Below, one piece after another: positions 1 through 8,768 of a stretch of 43,478 nucleotides of DNA. Under the pieces are notes generated by a model. That model was not told where the DNA came from. It made no database searches and was given only the letters and a program-made list of their open reading frames with translations. The DNA lies in contig JAKPQL010000012.1 in assembly GCA_029547045.1 (NCBI GenBank), forward strand, positions 1-43,478. The letters run 5' to 3'. Position numbers and translations under genes: made by a program. The DNA comes from Deltaproteobacteria bacterium. Its GTDB lineage: Bacteria; Desulfobacterota; Desulfomonilia; UBA1062. The first letter of the stretch is position 1. Every line of letters starts with the position of its first letter.

Positions 1-269
1 TCGTATGCCCCCTTGTTGGCGGCCTCCATGATGCCCGGCCCGCCCCCGGTGATCACCGAGAACCCCTCTTCGGCCAGCATCCTGCCCATCTGCTCCGCCA
101 TGGTGTAGTACCTGTCGCCCGGCTTCGAGCGGGCCGACCCGAAGATGGTAACCGCCGGCTCCAGGGGTGAGAGCTGCTCGATGCCGTCCACGAATTCCGC
201 CATGACACGGAAAACCCTCCACGATTCCTGGGGCTTGATCTGGTCGATGAGGTACTTGTCGGTCTTCAT
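1..269 (-). CDS. LOG family (TIGR00730-type) Rossmann-fold protein, 5' part only
   Basis: The reading frame starts at an ATG at 269, preceded by a GGAG ribosome site, and runs off the left edge of the window after about 89 codons. The visible protein contains VTIFGSAR followed by VITGGGPGIMEAANKGA, the N-terminal half of the LOG / 'lysine decarboxylase-like' fold. Family members are usually cytokinin-riboside 5'-monophosphate phosphoribohydrolases or related nucleotide hydrolases; the PGGxGTxxE catalytic motif would lie beyond the edge, so activity cannot be judged. It is divergent from the PHP gene, with 71 bp between the starts. The family is fairly sure, the substrate unknown. Confidence 0.8.
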   Translation of the reverse strand, partial: MKTDKYLIDQIKPQESWRVFRVMAEFVDGIEQLSPLEPAVTIFGSARSKPGDRYYTMAEQMGRMLAEEGFSVITGGGPGIMEAANKGAY

Positions 270-340
270 GGCGCCGCTCCTTTCTGCGCGCGGGTTAATA
301 ATTGCCCTATCGGCATGCCCGGTGCTACCATTGAGCAGCC

Positions 341-1198
341 GTGTACGACCTGCACATCCATACAACACATTCCTCGGACGGGCAACACACCCCCGGGGAG
401 GTCCTTGACATGGCTCGGCGGATCGGGCTCGCCGGCCTCTCCTTCACCGACCACATGGCGGTTTCCGCGGTGCCTGAAGGGATGCGCCTGGCAGAGGAGC
501 ACGGCGTGCGGTTTTTCCCCGGGGTCGAACTCTCCACGATCCGGGAAGGGGCGGAGTATCACCTCCTGCTCTACGGCTTCCGCCACGACGAGGCGACTCT
601 GCAGGACTTCCTCTCCCACTACTGCGACGCCATCTGGGGCAGGCTGGGCAGGGCAATCGCCATCTTCTCCCGCATGGGGTTCACCCTGGGGGAAGAGGAC
701 ATCCGGGACTGGGGCAGGTCGGTACCCACCGGCGTGACCCTGCTCGATGCCCTCCTTGTGAGGAACAGGGGAGATGCCAGGCTCAGGGACTATGTCTGCG
801 GATCCAAGGCCTCCTCGCCGTACCTGTCCTTTTACCAGGACTATGCCCTGGGCGACATCGGCGATGCCGTGAGGGAGGTCCTCCCCGGGCTCACAGAGAC
901 ACTCGCCCTGTTCCGGGGGCTCGGTGTGACGGTCCTGGCGCATCCCGGGGGAGTGAGTGAGGGTTTTCTGGCAGAGCTCAGGGCCCAGGGTCTAGACGGC
1001 ATCGAGGCGTACAGCACCCACCACGACGAGGGGACATCGAAGCGGCTTGCCCGCGCCGCCCGCGAGCTTGGCCTTCTCGTGAGTGCCGGGTCCGACTTCC
1101 ACGGGGAACGGATCAAGCCGGGGATCCGGCTCGGCGACTGTCCGGGCGCCCCCGATGATGCGCTCATCGCCGCCCTTGGCGAGAGGTGCCCCTACTGA
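341..1198 (+). CDS. PHP-domain metal-dependent phosphoesterase
   Basis: This 285-residue protein starts at a GTG and opens directly with DLHIHTTHSSDG, the first metal motif of the PHP superfamily. Further metal-binding motifs are SFTDH (about residue 35), GVELS (about 66), LAHPGG (about 202) and SDFHG near the C-terminus. PHP proteins of this size hydrolyse phosphoesters, for example 3',5'-nucleoside bisphosphates or short RNA in the RNase AM/YciV group, or histidinol phosphate; the sequence does not decide between them. It ends 7 bp inside the convergent secretin gene. A second, different PHP gene lies at 36594-37466. Confidence 0.85.
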   Translation: MYDLHIHTTHSSDGQHTPGEVLDMARRIGLAGLSFTDHMAVSAVPEGMRLAEEHGVRFFPGVELSTIREGAEYHLLLYGFRHDEATLQDFLSHYCDAIWGRLGRAIAIFSRMGFTLGEEDIRDWGRSVPTGVTLLDALLVRNRGDARLRDYVCGSKASSPYLSFYQDYALGDIGDAVREVLPGLTETLALFRGLGVTVLAHPGGVSEGFLAELRAQGLDGIEAYSTHHDEGTSKRLARAARELGLLVSAGSDFHGERIKPGIRLGDCPGAPDDALIAALGERCPY

Positions 1199-2811
1199 GC
1201 CAGAATCACCGGCTCCAGGAGGATCACCAGTTCCGCGGTCTCCACCCCCTTGGTCTCCTGCTTGAAGAGGTAGCCCAGGTAGGGGATGTCACCCAGGATG
1301 GGGATCTTGGTGTTCTCGACCTTGAGGTTCTTGCTGATGAGACCTCCCAGGGCGATGATGTTGCCGCTGTTCACCCGGACCTGGGAGCACGCCTCCTCGA
1401 GACCCACGGTGGGGAGCGTATAGGTGTTGTCCTCGATGACGCGTTCCTCGAGCTTTAATATACGGCTCTTGATGGGGGTGATGCTCATGTTCACCGCGTT
1501 GTGGTCCAGGTCGATGTTCGGCACCACACCGAGCAGGATCCCGTCGAAGATGGAGCTCAGGGTCACCTCCGGGGTGACGATGGCACCACCGCCCTCAATG
1601 GTGGTGGTGGTGACCTTGATCTCCTGGATGTAGGAGGTGTTGGTTCCCACGCTGATCATGGCGGGCTGGCCGTTGGTGACCCGGATGCGGGGATTTGACA
1701 GGACCTTGACGTCCCCGAACTGCTCCAGGGCGTTCATGGCCGCGTCGAATCCGTGCTCGGGGGAGCTCACCTGGATCTCCAGTGCAGGGGTCAGGTTCTC
1801 CGTGCTCAGGGACAGGTTCTGCCGGATGGGGTTGAAGGCATAGTCTCCGATGGTCCCATGGATGCTGGTCCAGTCGATACCGTATTTGCTTTCGTCCTTC
1901 AGGGCCACCTCGATGACCTTCGCCGTGATGACGACCTGGGCATTGTAGTAGGTCTTGAGCGTCCTGATGTAGGCATCGATGCGCTCGACGGCGTCGCGCA
2001 TGTCGTTGACCTCCAGGAAGCCCAGTGCCCGATTGATGGAGTAGGAGCCGTAGGGAGTCAGGGCAGCCTTCACGGACTCCTCGATCTGGGTATAGATGTC
2101 CGTCATGGTGGGGGGGACCGTGGAACTGATGGAGAATGCCCCGCTCAGGGGACCCTGACCCGATGTGCCCGTGGAGGACCCGCCCGAGCTTCCTGAGCTG
2201 CCGGACGTGGATTCGTTCGAGGTGCCCCCGAGGACGTCTCCACCCACGGACATTGATGCCTGCTTGCTGGATGCCATGAAGTTGAGGTGATAAGTCCTGG
2301 ACTCGGTGCCCTTCACGGACAGCGTGTTGCCGCTCACCCGGGAGAACACGTGCAGGGCTGAGTCGAGGCTGTTCAGGGCCTCCTCCAGGGGGGTCTGGTT
2401 GAAGGATATGGACACGCCGGGCAGGGGGATGTGCATCCTCGTCTGGGTCCGGTCCTGGCCGGCGCCCGCAGGCGAGGAAACTCCAGGGATTTCCGGTATA
2501 GTGGTACTCGACCTCAGGCGGGAGTCGATGACCAGGTTCAGGCCCGCCTTTTCCGCTATGGCCGCATACACGTCGGTGAAGGAGGCATTGCTGGCTGTGA
2601 GGGTGATGGTCCTGCCCTTGAGGGGACTCGCCACAGCCGGTTTCGCCCCGGACGGTGCGGAGGGCGCCTGCCTCGGCTCCGCCGGTAAGGCGGCGGCCTT
2701 CTCCTGCTCGATGGAGAAGTCTTCCTTCTTCATGGTCCTGTCCACTGCACAGCCTCCGAGGAGGAGCAGGCAGATGGTCGCGGTCACGGCTGATTTAAAA
2801 TGCTTTGACAT
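1192..2811 (-). CDS. mshL: MSHA-type secretin (outer-membrane pilus channel)
   Basis: A 539-residue GspD/PilQ superfamily protein and the last gene of the pilus locus. It has a lipoprotein signal peptide with lipobox LLGGC (lipidated Cys21), a short STN-like domain (about 68-100), a Ser/Gly-rich linker (about 195-222), a ring-building N-domain (about 240-320) and the secretin beta-barrel core to the C-terminus, including IPILGDIPYLGYLF and a final LVILLEPVI. Overall order and length fit MshL better than the longer PilQ. The start ATG follows GGAGACC and overlaps the upstream MshK-like gene by 17 bp, implying translational coupling. It should form the gated outer-membrane pore for the pilus. 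Confidence 0.9.
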   Translation of the reverse strand: MSKHFKSAVTATICLLLLGGCAVDRTMKKEDFSIEQEKAAALPAEPRQAPSAPSGAKPAVASPLKGRTITLTASNASFTDVYAAIAEKAGLNLVIDSRLRSSTTIPEIPGVSSPAGAGQDRTQTRMHIPLPGVSISFNQTPLEEALNSLDSALHVFSRVSGNTLSVKGTESRTYHLNFMASSKQASMSVGGDVLGGTSNESTSGSSGSSGGSSTGTSGQGPLSGAFSISSTVPPTMTDIYTQIEESVKAALTPYGSYSINRALGFLEVNDMRDAVERIDAYIRTLKTYYNAQVVITAKVIEVALKDESKYGIDWTSIHGTIGDYAFNPIRQNLSLSTENLTPALEIQVSSPEHGFDAAMNALEQFGDVKVLSNPRIRVTNGQPAMISVGTNTSYIQEIKVTTTTIEGGGAIVTPEVTLSSIFDGILLGVVPNIDLDHNAVNMSITPIKSRILKLEERVIEDNTYTLPTVGLEEACSQVRVNSGNIIALGGLISKNLKVENTKIPILGDIPYLGYLFKQETKGVETAELVILLEPVILAQ

Positions 2812-3247
2812 GGTGGGTCTCCCTGGTACCGTTGTGATAAGTGATGGTCACCTGGTCTTTCCCTATGGCGACCACCCGGAAATCCCCGGCGCTCTCGCCG
2901 ACTCTCATCTTCTTCCCGTTGACGATACAGAAGCTGTCCCTGCCGGCATCCACGACCATGGTGACCCTGGGGGCGGGACGGACCTGGGCGGTGTGCTCCG
3001 TGTCCGGAATGGCAGGGAGGCTGGTCGCGGTCCACTCGTGGCGGAACACGTCCCTCATGTTCGCTGCCCCGGTCCCTTCATCGCCGGTGAGGGTGAATAG
3101 GCTCAGCTGATCGACGACGCCCAGGAACTCGGGCTGCGACGGTGAGTACGGCACGGGGCCCCGCACAAGCAGGGAGGACGCCATGCACAGGAAGATGCCC
3201 GCGACAGGGATGAGGACGAGGATGATGAGCTTGGTGTCGACCTTCAC
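2795..3247 (-). CDS. PilP/MshK-like periplasmic pilus assembly protein
   Basis: A 150-residue protein with one N-terminal membrane anchor (about residues 8-28) and a periplasmic tail. The C-terminal half (about 95-150) resembles the small beta domain of PilP/GspC HR domains, with KKMRVGES followed by a short repeated beta pattern (VVAIGKDQVTITY). Such proteins link the inner-membrane platform to the secretin. The GTG start forms a GTGA overlap with the stop of the PilO-like gene, and the end overlaps mshL by 17 bp. The name rests on position just before the secretin, size and topology; sequence similarity alone would be weak. Confidence 0.65.
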   Translation of the reverse strand: MKVDTKLIILVLIPVAGIFLCMASSLLVRGPVPYSPSQPEFLGVVDQLSLFTLTGDEGTGAANMRDVFRHEWTATSLPAIPDTEHTAQVRPAPRVTMVVDAGRDSFCIVNGKKMRVGESAGDFRVVAIGKDQVTITYHNGTRETHHVKAF

Positions 3248-3642
3248 GGCGTGGGCGCCCCCTGCTTGAATCCCTTCATGGTGACCGTGATGCCACCCGA
3301 CGTGCTCTCCACCACCGCCTCTTCGAGGAAGAACATGCCGCCGGCATAGGTGGACGCAACCTCCGACATGAGCTTTGCGAGGTCGTGGTTCACGAGTTTG
3401 ATCTCATACTCCACGTTCGTATGGCGCTCGCCGGACAGGGTGATGAGCTTGGATCTTCCCGCCCTGATGGCGTCCATCTTCGCTCCATAGGTGCTGCGCT
3501 GCCGGGCGTCGGCCTGGATGGCCGTGAGCGTGGTGCGGTTGATGACCGCCTGCTTTGCGCTGCGGTGGTAAAGGGTGTAGGACGACGAGACCAGCGCAAC
3601 GCTGATGATGCCCACGATGACGGCGAAGCGGTAGTACCTCAT
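3244..3642 (-). CDS. PilO/MshJ-like inner-membrane pilus assembly protein
   Basis: A 132-residue protein with one N-terminal transmembrane segment (about 7-24), a helical stretch likely to form a coiled coil, and a small C-terminal alpha/beta domain ending VTMKGFKQG. This is the architecture of PilO/GspM/MshJ, which form the periplasmic part of the alignment complex with PilN and PilP. It is shorter than most PilO proteins (about 200 residues). Its ATG shares ATGA with the stop of the MshI-like gene, and its stop shares GTGA with the next start, so the three are probably made in fixed ratio. Confidence 0.6.
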   Translation of the reverse strand: MRYYRFAVIVGIISVALVSSSYTLYHRSAKQAVINRTTLTAIQADARQRSTYGAKMDAIRAGRSKLITLSGERHTNVEYEIKLVNHDLAKLMSEVASTYAGGMFFLEEAVVESTSGGITVTMKGFKQGAPTP

Positions 3643-5045
3643 GGCTTCATCTCACAGTTCAGGCTGAATTCGGCCACATGGTCCTGGTGGCTGTACGCGG
3701 CGCTCTTCACTGCATACACGCCCTGCATGTTCGTGGTGAACGACGAGAAGATCTCCTTGGATCGCGGGTACGGCGCGTTCACGATACCGTGGATCGCCAC
3801 GGCGAACGATTCCACGCGGGTCGACCGTACCTGGGATGCCTCCGGGTGCTCCACCCGGGCCGGATCCTGCGGGGCGGGCGGTCTCTTGACCTCGATTCTG
3901 GTGAGGAACACGTGCTGGGGAACCTGCGCCGAAATGGTGTCCAGGATGGCATGCAGCCTGGGTTCGGCCTGGAAGTCCTTGTAGGTCTCCACCAGCGTGT
4001 TGATGGTGCTCAGGTCGAGGTCCTTGCTGATCAGGGCGTACTCCTCCTCCAGGAACCTCAGCTCCTGGGCGTTCTTGAGATTCGCGTCCGTGATCTTCTT
4101 CTGCAGATCACGATTCGTCGAGGCGTTGCTCCATCCCAGGGCGAAGAAGACAAGGGCCAGCAAGATGGTGAGGAGAGAAACCGCCATGGATGCCTTGGAG
4201 GAGGCGATGAGGGAGGCTGTCTTCCTCAACCTCTCGGTAGTGAAGTCATAGCGCGGCAGCATGGCCGTGCCCATGAGCACCGCCGAGGCGGCGTCTCCGT
4301 CGTTCCCCAGGGGCAGAGGTACCGCATCGACGCTGTGTCTGGCGAGCTCTTCCGCGCCGATATCACCCGTGCCTGCGAGATAGACCGTGGAGACCTTCTG
4401 CTGATAGGAGGCCTGAAGGAGCGAGGTCATCTCCCGGACGCCGGAGACCGTGTCGGCGGTTGCGTCGAACGATTCCGCAGCATTGATGGTGATGAGGTAG
4501 TAGACGATGCCGTCATTCGCCGCGATGATGCGGATGAAGCGCGCGTCCTGGTAGACGAGGATCGCCATGCCCGTGGCCACGGTGGAGAGCGCGGAAGCGA
4601 GCGATGCCTCGATGGGGCAGAATACGTCCACCGCCGCCTCGTCCTCGTCGATGAGGTCGATCCTGGCCAGCTCGGAGTTGGGGACCGCGAGGTAGGAGTA
4701 GCGGGCCTTCAGCTTGTCGATGTCCTGGATCTTGGTGAAGGCGATGCGGTAATCCTCCCGGAACAGACCGATCTTGTCCACGGTGGAGCGGATGTGCGCG
4801 GAGGTGGCCTCCCTGGAGACGCAGGAGAATTCACCCACGTCCGAGTAGATGCTCCGGGGCGGGAAGCACAGCGAAAGCCGGGCCCCTGTGCGGGAGAGTT
4901 CGAGCAGCGCTGCCCCTTCGATGGTCGTCTCCTTGCCGAGGGATGCCGCCGCGCCGGATCTGGTGTAGGGGGCAAGGGTGTGTTCCGTGTCTCCCATGAG
5001 CACGGCGTATCCCTTTTTCGGCTTCCTCTTCGCCAGCGAGATCAT
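3639..5045 (-). CDS. MshI-like pilus protein (PilM-like region fused to PilN-like region)
   Basis: About 468 residues. The first 280 residues are cytoplasmic and look like a degenerate actin-like PilM/GspL domain. One membrane helix follows (about 286-305), then a coiled-coil and a small periplasmic domain like PilN/GspL. Tying both halves in one chain is typical of MshI and GspL. The chosen ATG (5045) sits 9 nt after GAGG; an ATG at 5054 is also in frame but lies directly against that GAGG. It should anchor the assembly platform and pass signals to the PilO/PilP-like partners. The gene follows the prepilin by about 80 bp and overlaps the PilO-like gene by 4 bp. Confidence 0.65.
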   Translation of the reverse strand: MISLAKRKPKKGYAVLMGDTEHTLAPYTRSGAAASLGKETTIEGAALLELSRTGARLSLCFPPRSIYSDVGEFSCVSREATSAHIRSTVDKIGLFREDYRIAFTKIQDIDKLKARYSYLAVPNSELARIDLIDEDEAAVDVFCPIEASLASALSTVATGMAILVYQDARFIRIIAANDGIVYYLITINAAESFDATADTVSGVREMTSLLQASYQQKVSTVYLAGTGDIGAEELARHSVDAVPLPLGNDGDAASAVLMGTAMLPRYDFTTERLRKTASLIASSKASMAVSLLTILLALVFFALGWSNASTNRDLQKKITDANLKNAQELRFLEEEYALISKDLDLSTINTLVETYKDFQAEPRLHAILDTISAQVPQHVFLTRIEVKRPPAPQDPARVEHPEASQVRSTRVESFAVAIHGIVNAPYPRSKEIFSSFTTNMQGVYAVKSAAYSHQDHVAEFSLNCEMKP

Positions 5046-5123
5046 GGCTCCCATCCTCGTTTCACAGGGGGGTGTCCCCTTGATATCCTACTCGGAAACG
5101 CGCTGGTGATTCTTTACGGTTAT

Positions 5124-5771
5124 CTAGGGAATTAGCCCATTTAGATAGGGGAGGCCCGCGCTCTCGAGGACGTCGTCGTAGGTGGAGGTTATGGGTCGCG
5201 ACGGGGCTGCGAACCGGTTGTCGTCGTTGACGTCCACACGGCGGTTGTTGTTGTCGTCATTGGGAGAATCGGCCCGCATGTTCTCTCCCGCGGATATCAC
5301 GACAAAGGCCACCGGGACGGTGGCGTTCGGGGTCACGGAGGTGTCCACGCAGAAGAGGTCCGCTGTGGTGGCTCCGCTGATGAGCAGGGCCAGGCGCTGC
5401 TTGAACTGGGCGGTGGAGGTGGTGTTCACGAGGTGGGACTCCACGGCATAGAACAGCGTGGTGTTGTAGGGGTCCCTGCCCGCCATGCCCAGGGTGGCCC
5501 AAGGCAGGTACCCGCTGAGCCTGCCCGTGGTGACGGTCCCGTTGGTAGTGGCGCTCGCATAGGGGAGCCTGCCCGTGGCCATGACATAGCCGATGATCGC
5601 AGTCTTGGCCTCCTTCACGAGCATCCTGCTGTCGGAGAGCTTCTTCTGCTTGACGAGCATGGGCAGCAGCTGCGCCCCCAGGCCGACGAGCAGACCCAGA
5701 ATGACCAGGGCGATGGACACCTCGATGAGGGTGAAGCCCCTGCGGCCTGATGCTCCGTGCCGTCGGCTCAT
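5124..5771 (-). CDS. type IV prepilin-like protein (GspG/PilE class)
   Basis: A 215-residue prepilin with a short basic leader and the class III signal GRRGFTLIEVS. Prepilin peptidase should cut after Gly12, leaving N-methyl-Phe and the conserved Glu+5. A hydrophobic helix follows and then a globular domain. Near the C-terminus lies an Asp/Asn-rich loop (NDDNNNRRVDVNDDN), which resembles calcium-binding loops of pseudopilins and dockerins; calcium binding is inference. The ATG at 5771 follows GGTGAGG; a longer frame upstream exists but would bury the leader. It lies 7 bp after the platform gene. It could be a minor pilin or the intact main subunit, given that the other long pilin gene here is interrupted. 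Confidence 0.85.
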   Translation of the reverse strand: MSRRHGASGRRGFTLIEVSIALVILGLLVGLGAQLLPMLVKQKKLSDSRMLVKEAKTAIIGYVMATGRLPYASATTNGTVTTGRLSGYLPWATLGMAGRDPYNTTLFYAVESHLVNTTSTAQFKQRLALLISGATTADLFCVDTSVTPNATVPVAFVVISAGENMRADSPNDDNNNRRVDVNDDNRFAAPSRPITSTYDDVLESAGLPYLNGLIP

Positions 5772-5778
5772 GGCCACC

Positions 5779-6993
5779 TCACCCTCCACCCAGCTGGGAC
5801 ATGAGGTCATAGACCGGCCCGATGAGCGATATGACGATGAAGATGAACAATCCCCCCGAGAGCACCATGACGATGGGCTCGATCATCTTTCCTGCCGTCT
5901 CCACGAATCGCGAGGTCTTCTCCTGGTATGTGTCGGCGAGGAACCCCAGCCGCTGGTCGAGGGTTCCCGTCTTTTCTCCCACGCTTACCATCTTCAGCGT
6001 GACGTTGTCGAAGAACGACGTGGACCGGAACGACTCGATGAGCGAGTTGCCCGATGCCGTCTCAGCCTGGATCTTCCTGATCACGGTGCGGAGCAGGGGG
6101 TTTTTGAAGATCCCGGCCAGCACGTCCAGGGACCGGGTCAGGGTGAGGCCCGAACGGATCATCAGGGCCAGGCTGGAGAAGAACAGCGTGAGGGTGGAGG
6201 CCTTGAGCAGGTCCCCTGCCACCGGGACCCGGTAGGCGATTTTCGTGGCGGCGAGCCGTACCTTGTCGAACCGGGCGAGGAACACGGCGGCCCCGATGAA
6301 GGCGCCGGCAACCACGGGAATGAGGTACCAATTGGTCTCGATGAAGGCGACGAAACGCACCAGCTTCAGGGTGATCTCCGGGAGCTTCACGTTTATGTCC
6401 TTGAAGGTCTCCACCAGTTGCGGCAGAACGAAGAAGAGCCAGAACATCATCACGCAGCCCATGGCGAAGAGTACGAAGCAGGGGTAGATGAAGGCCCGCT
6501 TTACCTGGGAAACGATGGAGTCCACCTTCCGCAGGTATGCCGCCGTATTGTTCAGCGCGTCCTGGATGGTGCCCGTTTCCTCGCCGATGCTGCAGAAGAA
6601 GATGAGCATCTCCGGGAACACCTTGGCGTTGTGCGAGAATGACCCGGACAGGGACTCGCCCCGGGCGACCTCCCGGATCACCTCCACCATGGCCTCCTTG
6701 AGGCGCCCGGACTTGATGGTCTCGGTGATTGTCTCCATGGAGTCCAGCAGGGGCAGACCGCTCCCGATCATGGAGGCGAGGGATTCGCACAGCTCCACGA
6801 TCTCCATGCGGCTCACCGCGGGCTGCATGATCCCCTGCAGGACGTCGAGGACGGGGAAGGCATTCTCCCGGTAGCTCACCAGGGTGAGGTCCTGGGATGC
6901 CAGATTGTCCATGAGCTCACGCACGCTTTCGAAGGTGCCCTTGGCATTCAGGGTGGTCCCGTCTCTCTTCAGCGCGCAGTAGGAGAGCTGCAT
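5779..6993 (-). CDS. mshG: pilus inner-membrane platform protein, GspF/PilC/MshG family
   Basis: A 404-residue protein with the duplicated T2SSF architecture: two cytoplasmic helical domains (about 68-190 and 270-390), each with the conserved GEETGT / GEKTGT motif, and three membrane helices (about 170-190, 220-240 and near the C-terminus). It is the polytopic base on which the ATPase works to extract or insert pilin subunits. Its ATG shares one base with the stop of the ATPase gene (TGATG), so the two are translationally coupled. Length and motifs are normal. Whether it serves a pilus or a type II-like secretion pseudopilus cannot be told from this gene alone. Confidence 0.9.
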   Translation of the reverse strand: MQLSYCALKRDGTTLNAKGTFESVRELMDNLASQDLTLVSYRENAFPVLDVLQGIMQPAVSRMEIVELCESLASMIGSGLPLLDSMETITETIKSGRLKEAMVEVIREVARGESLSGSFSHNAKVFPEMLIFFCSIGEETGTIQDALNNTAAYLRKVDSIVSQVKRAFIYPCFVLFAMGCVMMFWLFFVLPQLVETFKDINVKLPEITLKLVRFVAFIETNWYLIPVVAGAFIGAAVFLARFDKVRLAATKIAYRVPVAGDLLKASTLTLFFSSLALMIRSGLTLTRSLDVLAGIFKNPLLRTVIRKIQAETASGNSLIESFRSTSFFDNVTLKMVSVGEKTGTLDQRLGFLADTYQEKTSRFVETAGKMIEPIVMVLSGGLFIFIVISLIGPVYDLMSQLGGG

Positions 6994-8627
6994 CACCGCA
7001 GGACCCTCCACGCCTCGGCGAAGCTCGTCCTGCCGGAGAGGACCTTGCGGATCCCGTCGCCGGTGAGCGTCACCATGCCTTCGGCCAGCGCCTGCTCCTT
7101 GATCTCGAAGGGGTGGGCGCCGGTGGAGATGAGGCGCTCGATCTCCTTGGAGACCACGAGGATCTCGGCTACCATGATCCTGCCAAGGTAGCCGGTCTTG
7201 ATGCAGCGGGGGCACCCCACCGGCGCATAGATGCGCGTGCCAGGCGCGATGCCGAAGACCCGGTGCTCCTCCTCGCCCGATGCGTACTCCTGCTTGCAGT
7301 AGGGGCACAGCGCGCGCACCAGGCGCTGGGCGATGACGCAGATGAGCGATGAGGAGATCATGTAGTCCTTCATCCCCAAATCCTTGAGCCGGGGCACGGC
7401 GCCGGAGGAGTCGTTGGCGTGCACCGTGGACAGGACCAGGTGGCCGGTCTGGGAGGCGCGCAGCCCCATGGTGGCCGTGTCGCTGTCCCGGATCTCGCCG
7501 ATGAGGATCACGTCAGGGTCCTGCCGGAGGAAGGCCCTCACCGCGCTGGAGAAGATGTACCCGGCCTTCTCGTTCACCTGGGTCTGCCGGATGAGCGGGA
7601 ACTGGTACTCGATGGGATCCTCCACGGTTACGATGTTCTTTTCGATGGCGCTGATTTCACGCAGGGCCGCGTACAGGGTGGTGGTCTTGCCCGAGCCCGT
7701 GGGCCCCGAGACCAGGATCATGCCGTAGGGCTTGTGGAGGAGGTCCCTCAGCCGGACGATGTCGTCTTGCTCCAGGCCGAGGTTGCGGATGCTGTAGAGG
7801 TCTTCGGAGGAGGCGAGGATGCGCATGACCATGTTCTCCCCGTGGGCGACCCGCAGGGTTGAGACGCGGATGTCGTAGCTCTCGTTGAGGAAGTCGAAGG
7901 AGAGCCTTCCGTCCTGGGGCTTGCGCTGTTCCGATATGTCCATCTCCGCCTTGACCTTGATGGTGGAGATCACCCGGGGGTGGAGCTCCACCGGGAAGGT
8001 GTAGAACGGGTAGAGGATGCCGTCGATGCGGTAGTGGATCTGTGTGGTCTTGTTCGTCGGAGTGATGTGGATGTCCGTGGCCCGGGAGTTGATGGCGGAC
8101 ATGATGACGAGCCTGGTGAGCTTCTCCGTGTCCACGTCGTGGGGGTTGTACTTGGCGTGCTCGAGCTGTTGGTCGATCTCCTCGTCGATGGGGTGCTCAA
8201 GGAGGTAGTAGTCCTTCTCGATGTGCTTCTGGATCTGCGAGGGCGATGCGGCCACGCAGCGGATGCGCTTCTTGGAGATGCGCGAGGCGAGGTCGATGAG
8301 CTTGGAGTTGTCCGGCTCGCTGGTGGCGATGCTCAGGGTAGAGTCCTCCACCCCGATGGGCAGCACAGAATTGTCACGGGCGAACTGCACGGGCAGGGCG
8401 GACAGGGCATCTTTCTGCGGTGTGAAGTGCCGCAGTTCGATGAACTCGATGCCGAACTGCTTGGCGATGGCCTGGGCGAGTTCGGTCTGGGTCACCAGCC
8501 CCAGGCGCAGGAGGATGTCCCCCACCCGCTCGCGGGTGGCACGCTGCTCCAGCAGCGCCAGGCCGATCTCGCGATCGGAGATGATGCCCTCTTCCTTGAG
8601 CAGGTCTCCGATGCGTTTCTTTTCCAT
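6993..8627 (-). CDS. mshE: pilus extension ATPase with N-terminal MshEN c-di-GMP-binding domain
   Basis: A 544-residue GspE/PilB family hexameric ATPase. Walker A is GPTGSGKT (308-315), Walker B lies around DPDVILIGEIRD (370-381), and the zinc-binding cysteine pairs are at 441/444 and 472/475. The N-terminus holds two 24-residue motifs (5-28 and 34-57) separated by exactly five residues. Both carry the R-x-G, hydrophobic and final Gln positions that define the MshEN c-di-GMP receptor. Binding of c-di-GMP is known to control Vibrio MshE; here it is inferred. The ATG at 8627 is chosen so the protein starts MEKKRIGDLL; a GTG four codons upstream is possible. A strong hairpin separates it from the pilin gene upstream. 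Confidence 0.92.
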   Translation of the reverse strand: MEKKRIGDLLKEEGIISDREIGLALLEQRATRERVGDILLRLGLVTQTELAQAIAKQFGIEFIELRHFTPQKDALSALPVQFARDNSVLPIGVEDSTLSIATSEPDNSKLIDLASRISKKRIRCVAASPSQIQKHIEKDYYLLEHPIDEEIDQQLEHAKYNPHDVDTEKLTRLVIMSAINSRATDIHITPTNKTTQIHYRIDGILYPFYTFPVELHPRVISTIKVKAEMDISEQRKPQDGRLSFDFLNESYDIRVSTLRVAHGENMVMRILASSEDLYSIRNLGLEQDDIVRLRDLLHKPYGMILVSGPTGSGKTTTLYAALREISAIEKNIVTVEDPIEYQFPLIRQTQVNEKAGYIFSSAVRAFLRQDPDVILIGEIRDSDTATMGLRASQTGHLVLSTVHANDSSGAVPRLKDLGMKDYMISSSLICVIAQRLVRALCPYCKQEYASGEEEHRVFGIAPGTRIYAPVGCPRCIKTGYLGRIMVAEILVVSKEIERLISTGAHPFEIKEQALAEGMVTLTGDGIRKVLSGRTSFAEAWRVLR

Positions 8628-8667
8628 GCTTACCCCCACCGTGTGTTTCAGGCATTCACAAACACGA

Positions 8668-8699
8668 CTGGCATGCAGTCGGGAGCGAGTGCATGCCAG
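8668..8699 (-). terminator. hairpin between the pilin gene and mshE (attenuator or processing site)
   Basis: A perfect 10-bp inverted repeat: CTGGCATGCA (8668-8677) and TGCATGCCAG (8690-8699), with a 12-nt loop. On the minus strand it is followed by a weak T-rich stretch (TCGTGTTTGTG), so it may be a partial terminator or an mRNA-protecting stem. It lies 69 nt past the pilin stop and about 40 nt before the mshE start. Such a site would let much more pilin be made than motor protein. The pairing is seen directly; the function is inferred. Confidence 0.55.
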
Positions 8700-8768
8700 C
8701 CACCTGTATCATATCCCCGTACAGTGCGGATCATGCGTGCCCCGCCCCTGCCGGGCCTTCTTCCTGCG

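Noticed and set aside
5060..5085. Short G/C stem (AGGGG/CCCCT) before the MshI-like gene
   Set aside because: Only five pairs and no T-run; may occur by chance in GC-rich DNA.
3678..5135. Long open frame on the plus strand across the MshI-like gene
   Set aside because: Mirror frame of a GC-rich gene; the product is full of Arg/Gly with no domain, and the minus-strand gene has a clear family architecture and overlaps its neighbours in the usual way.
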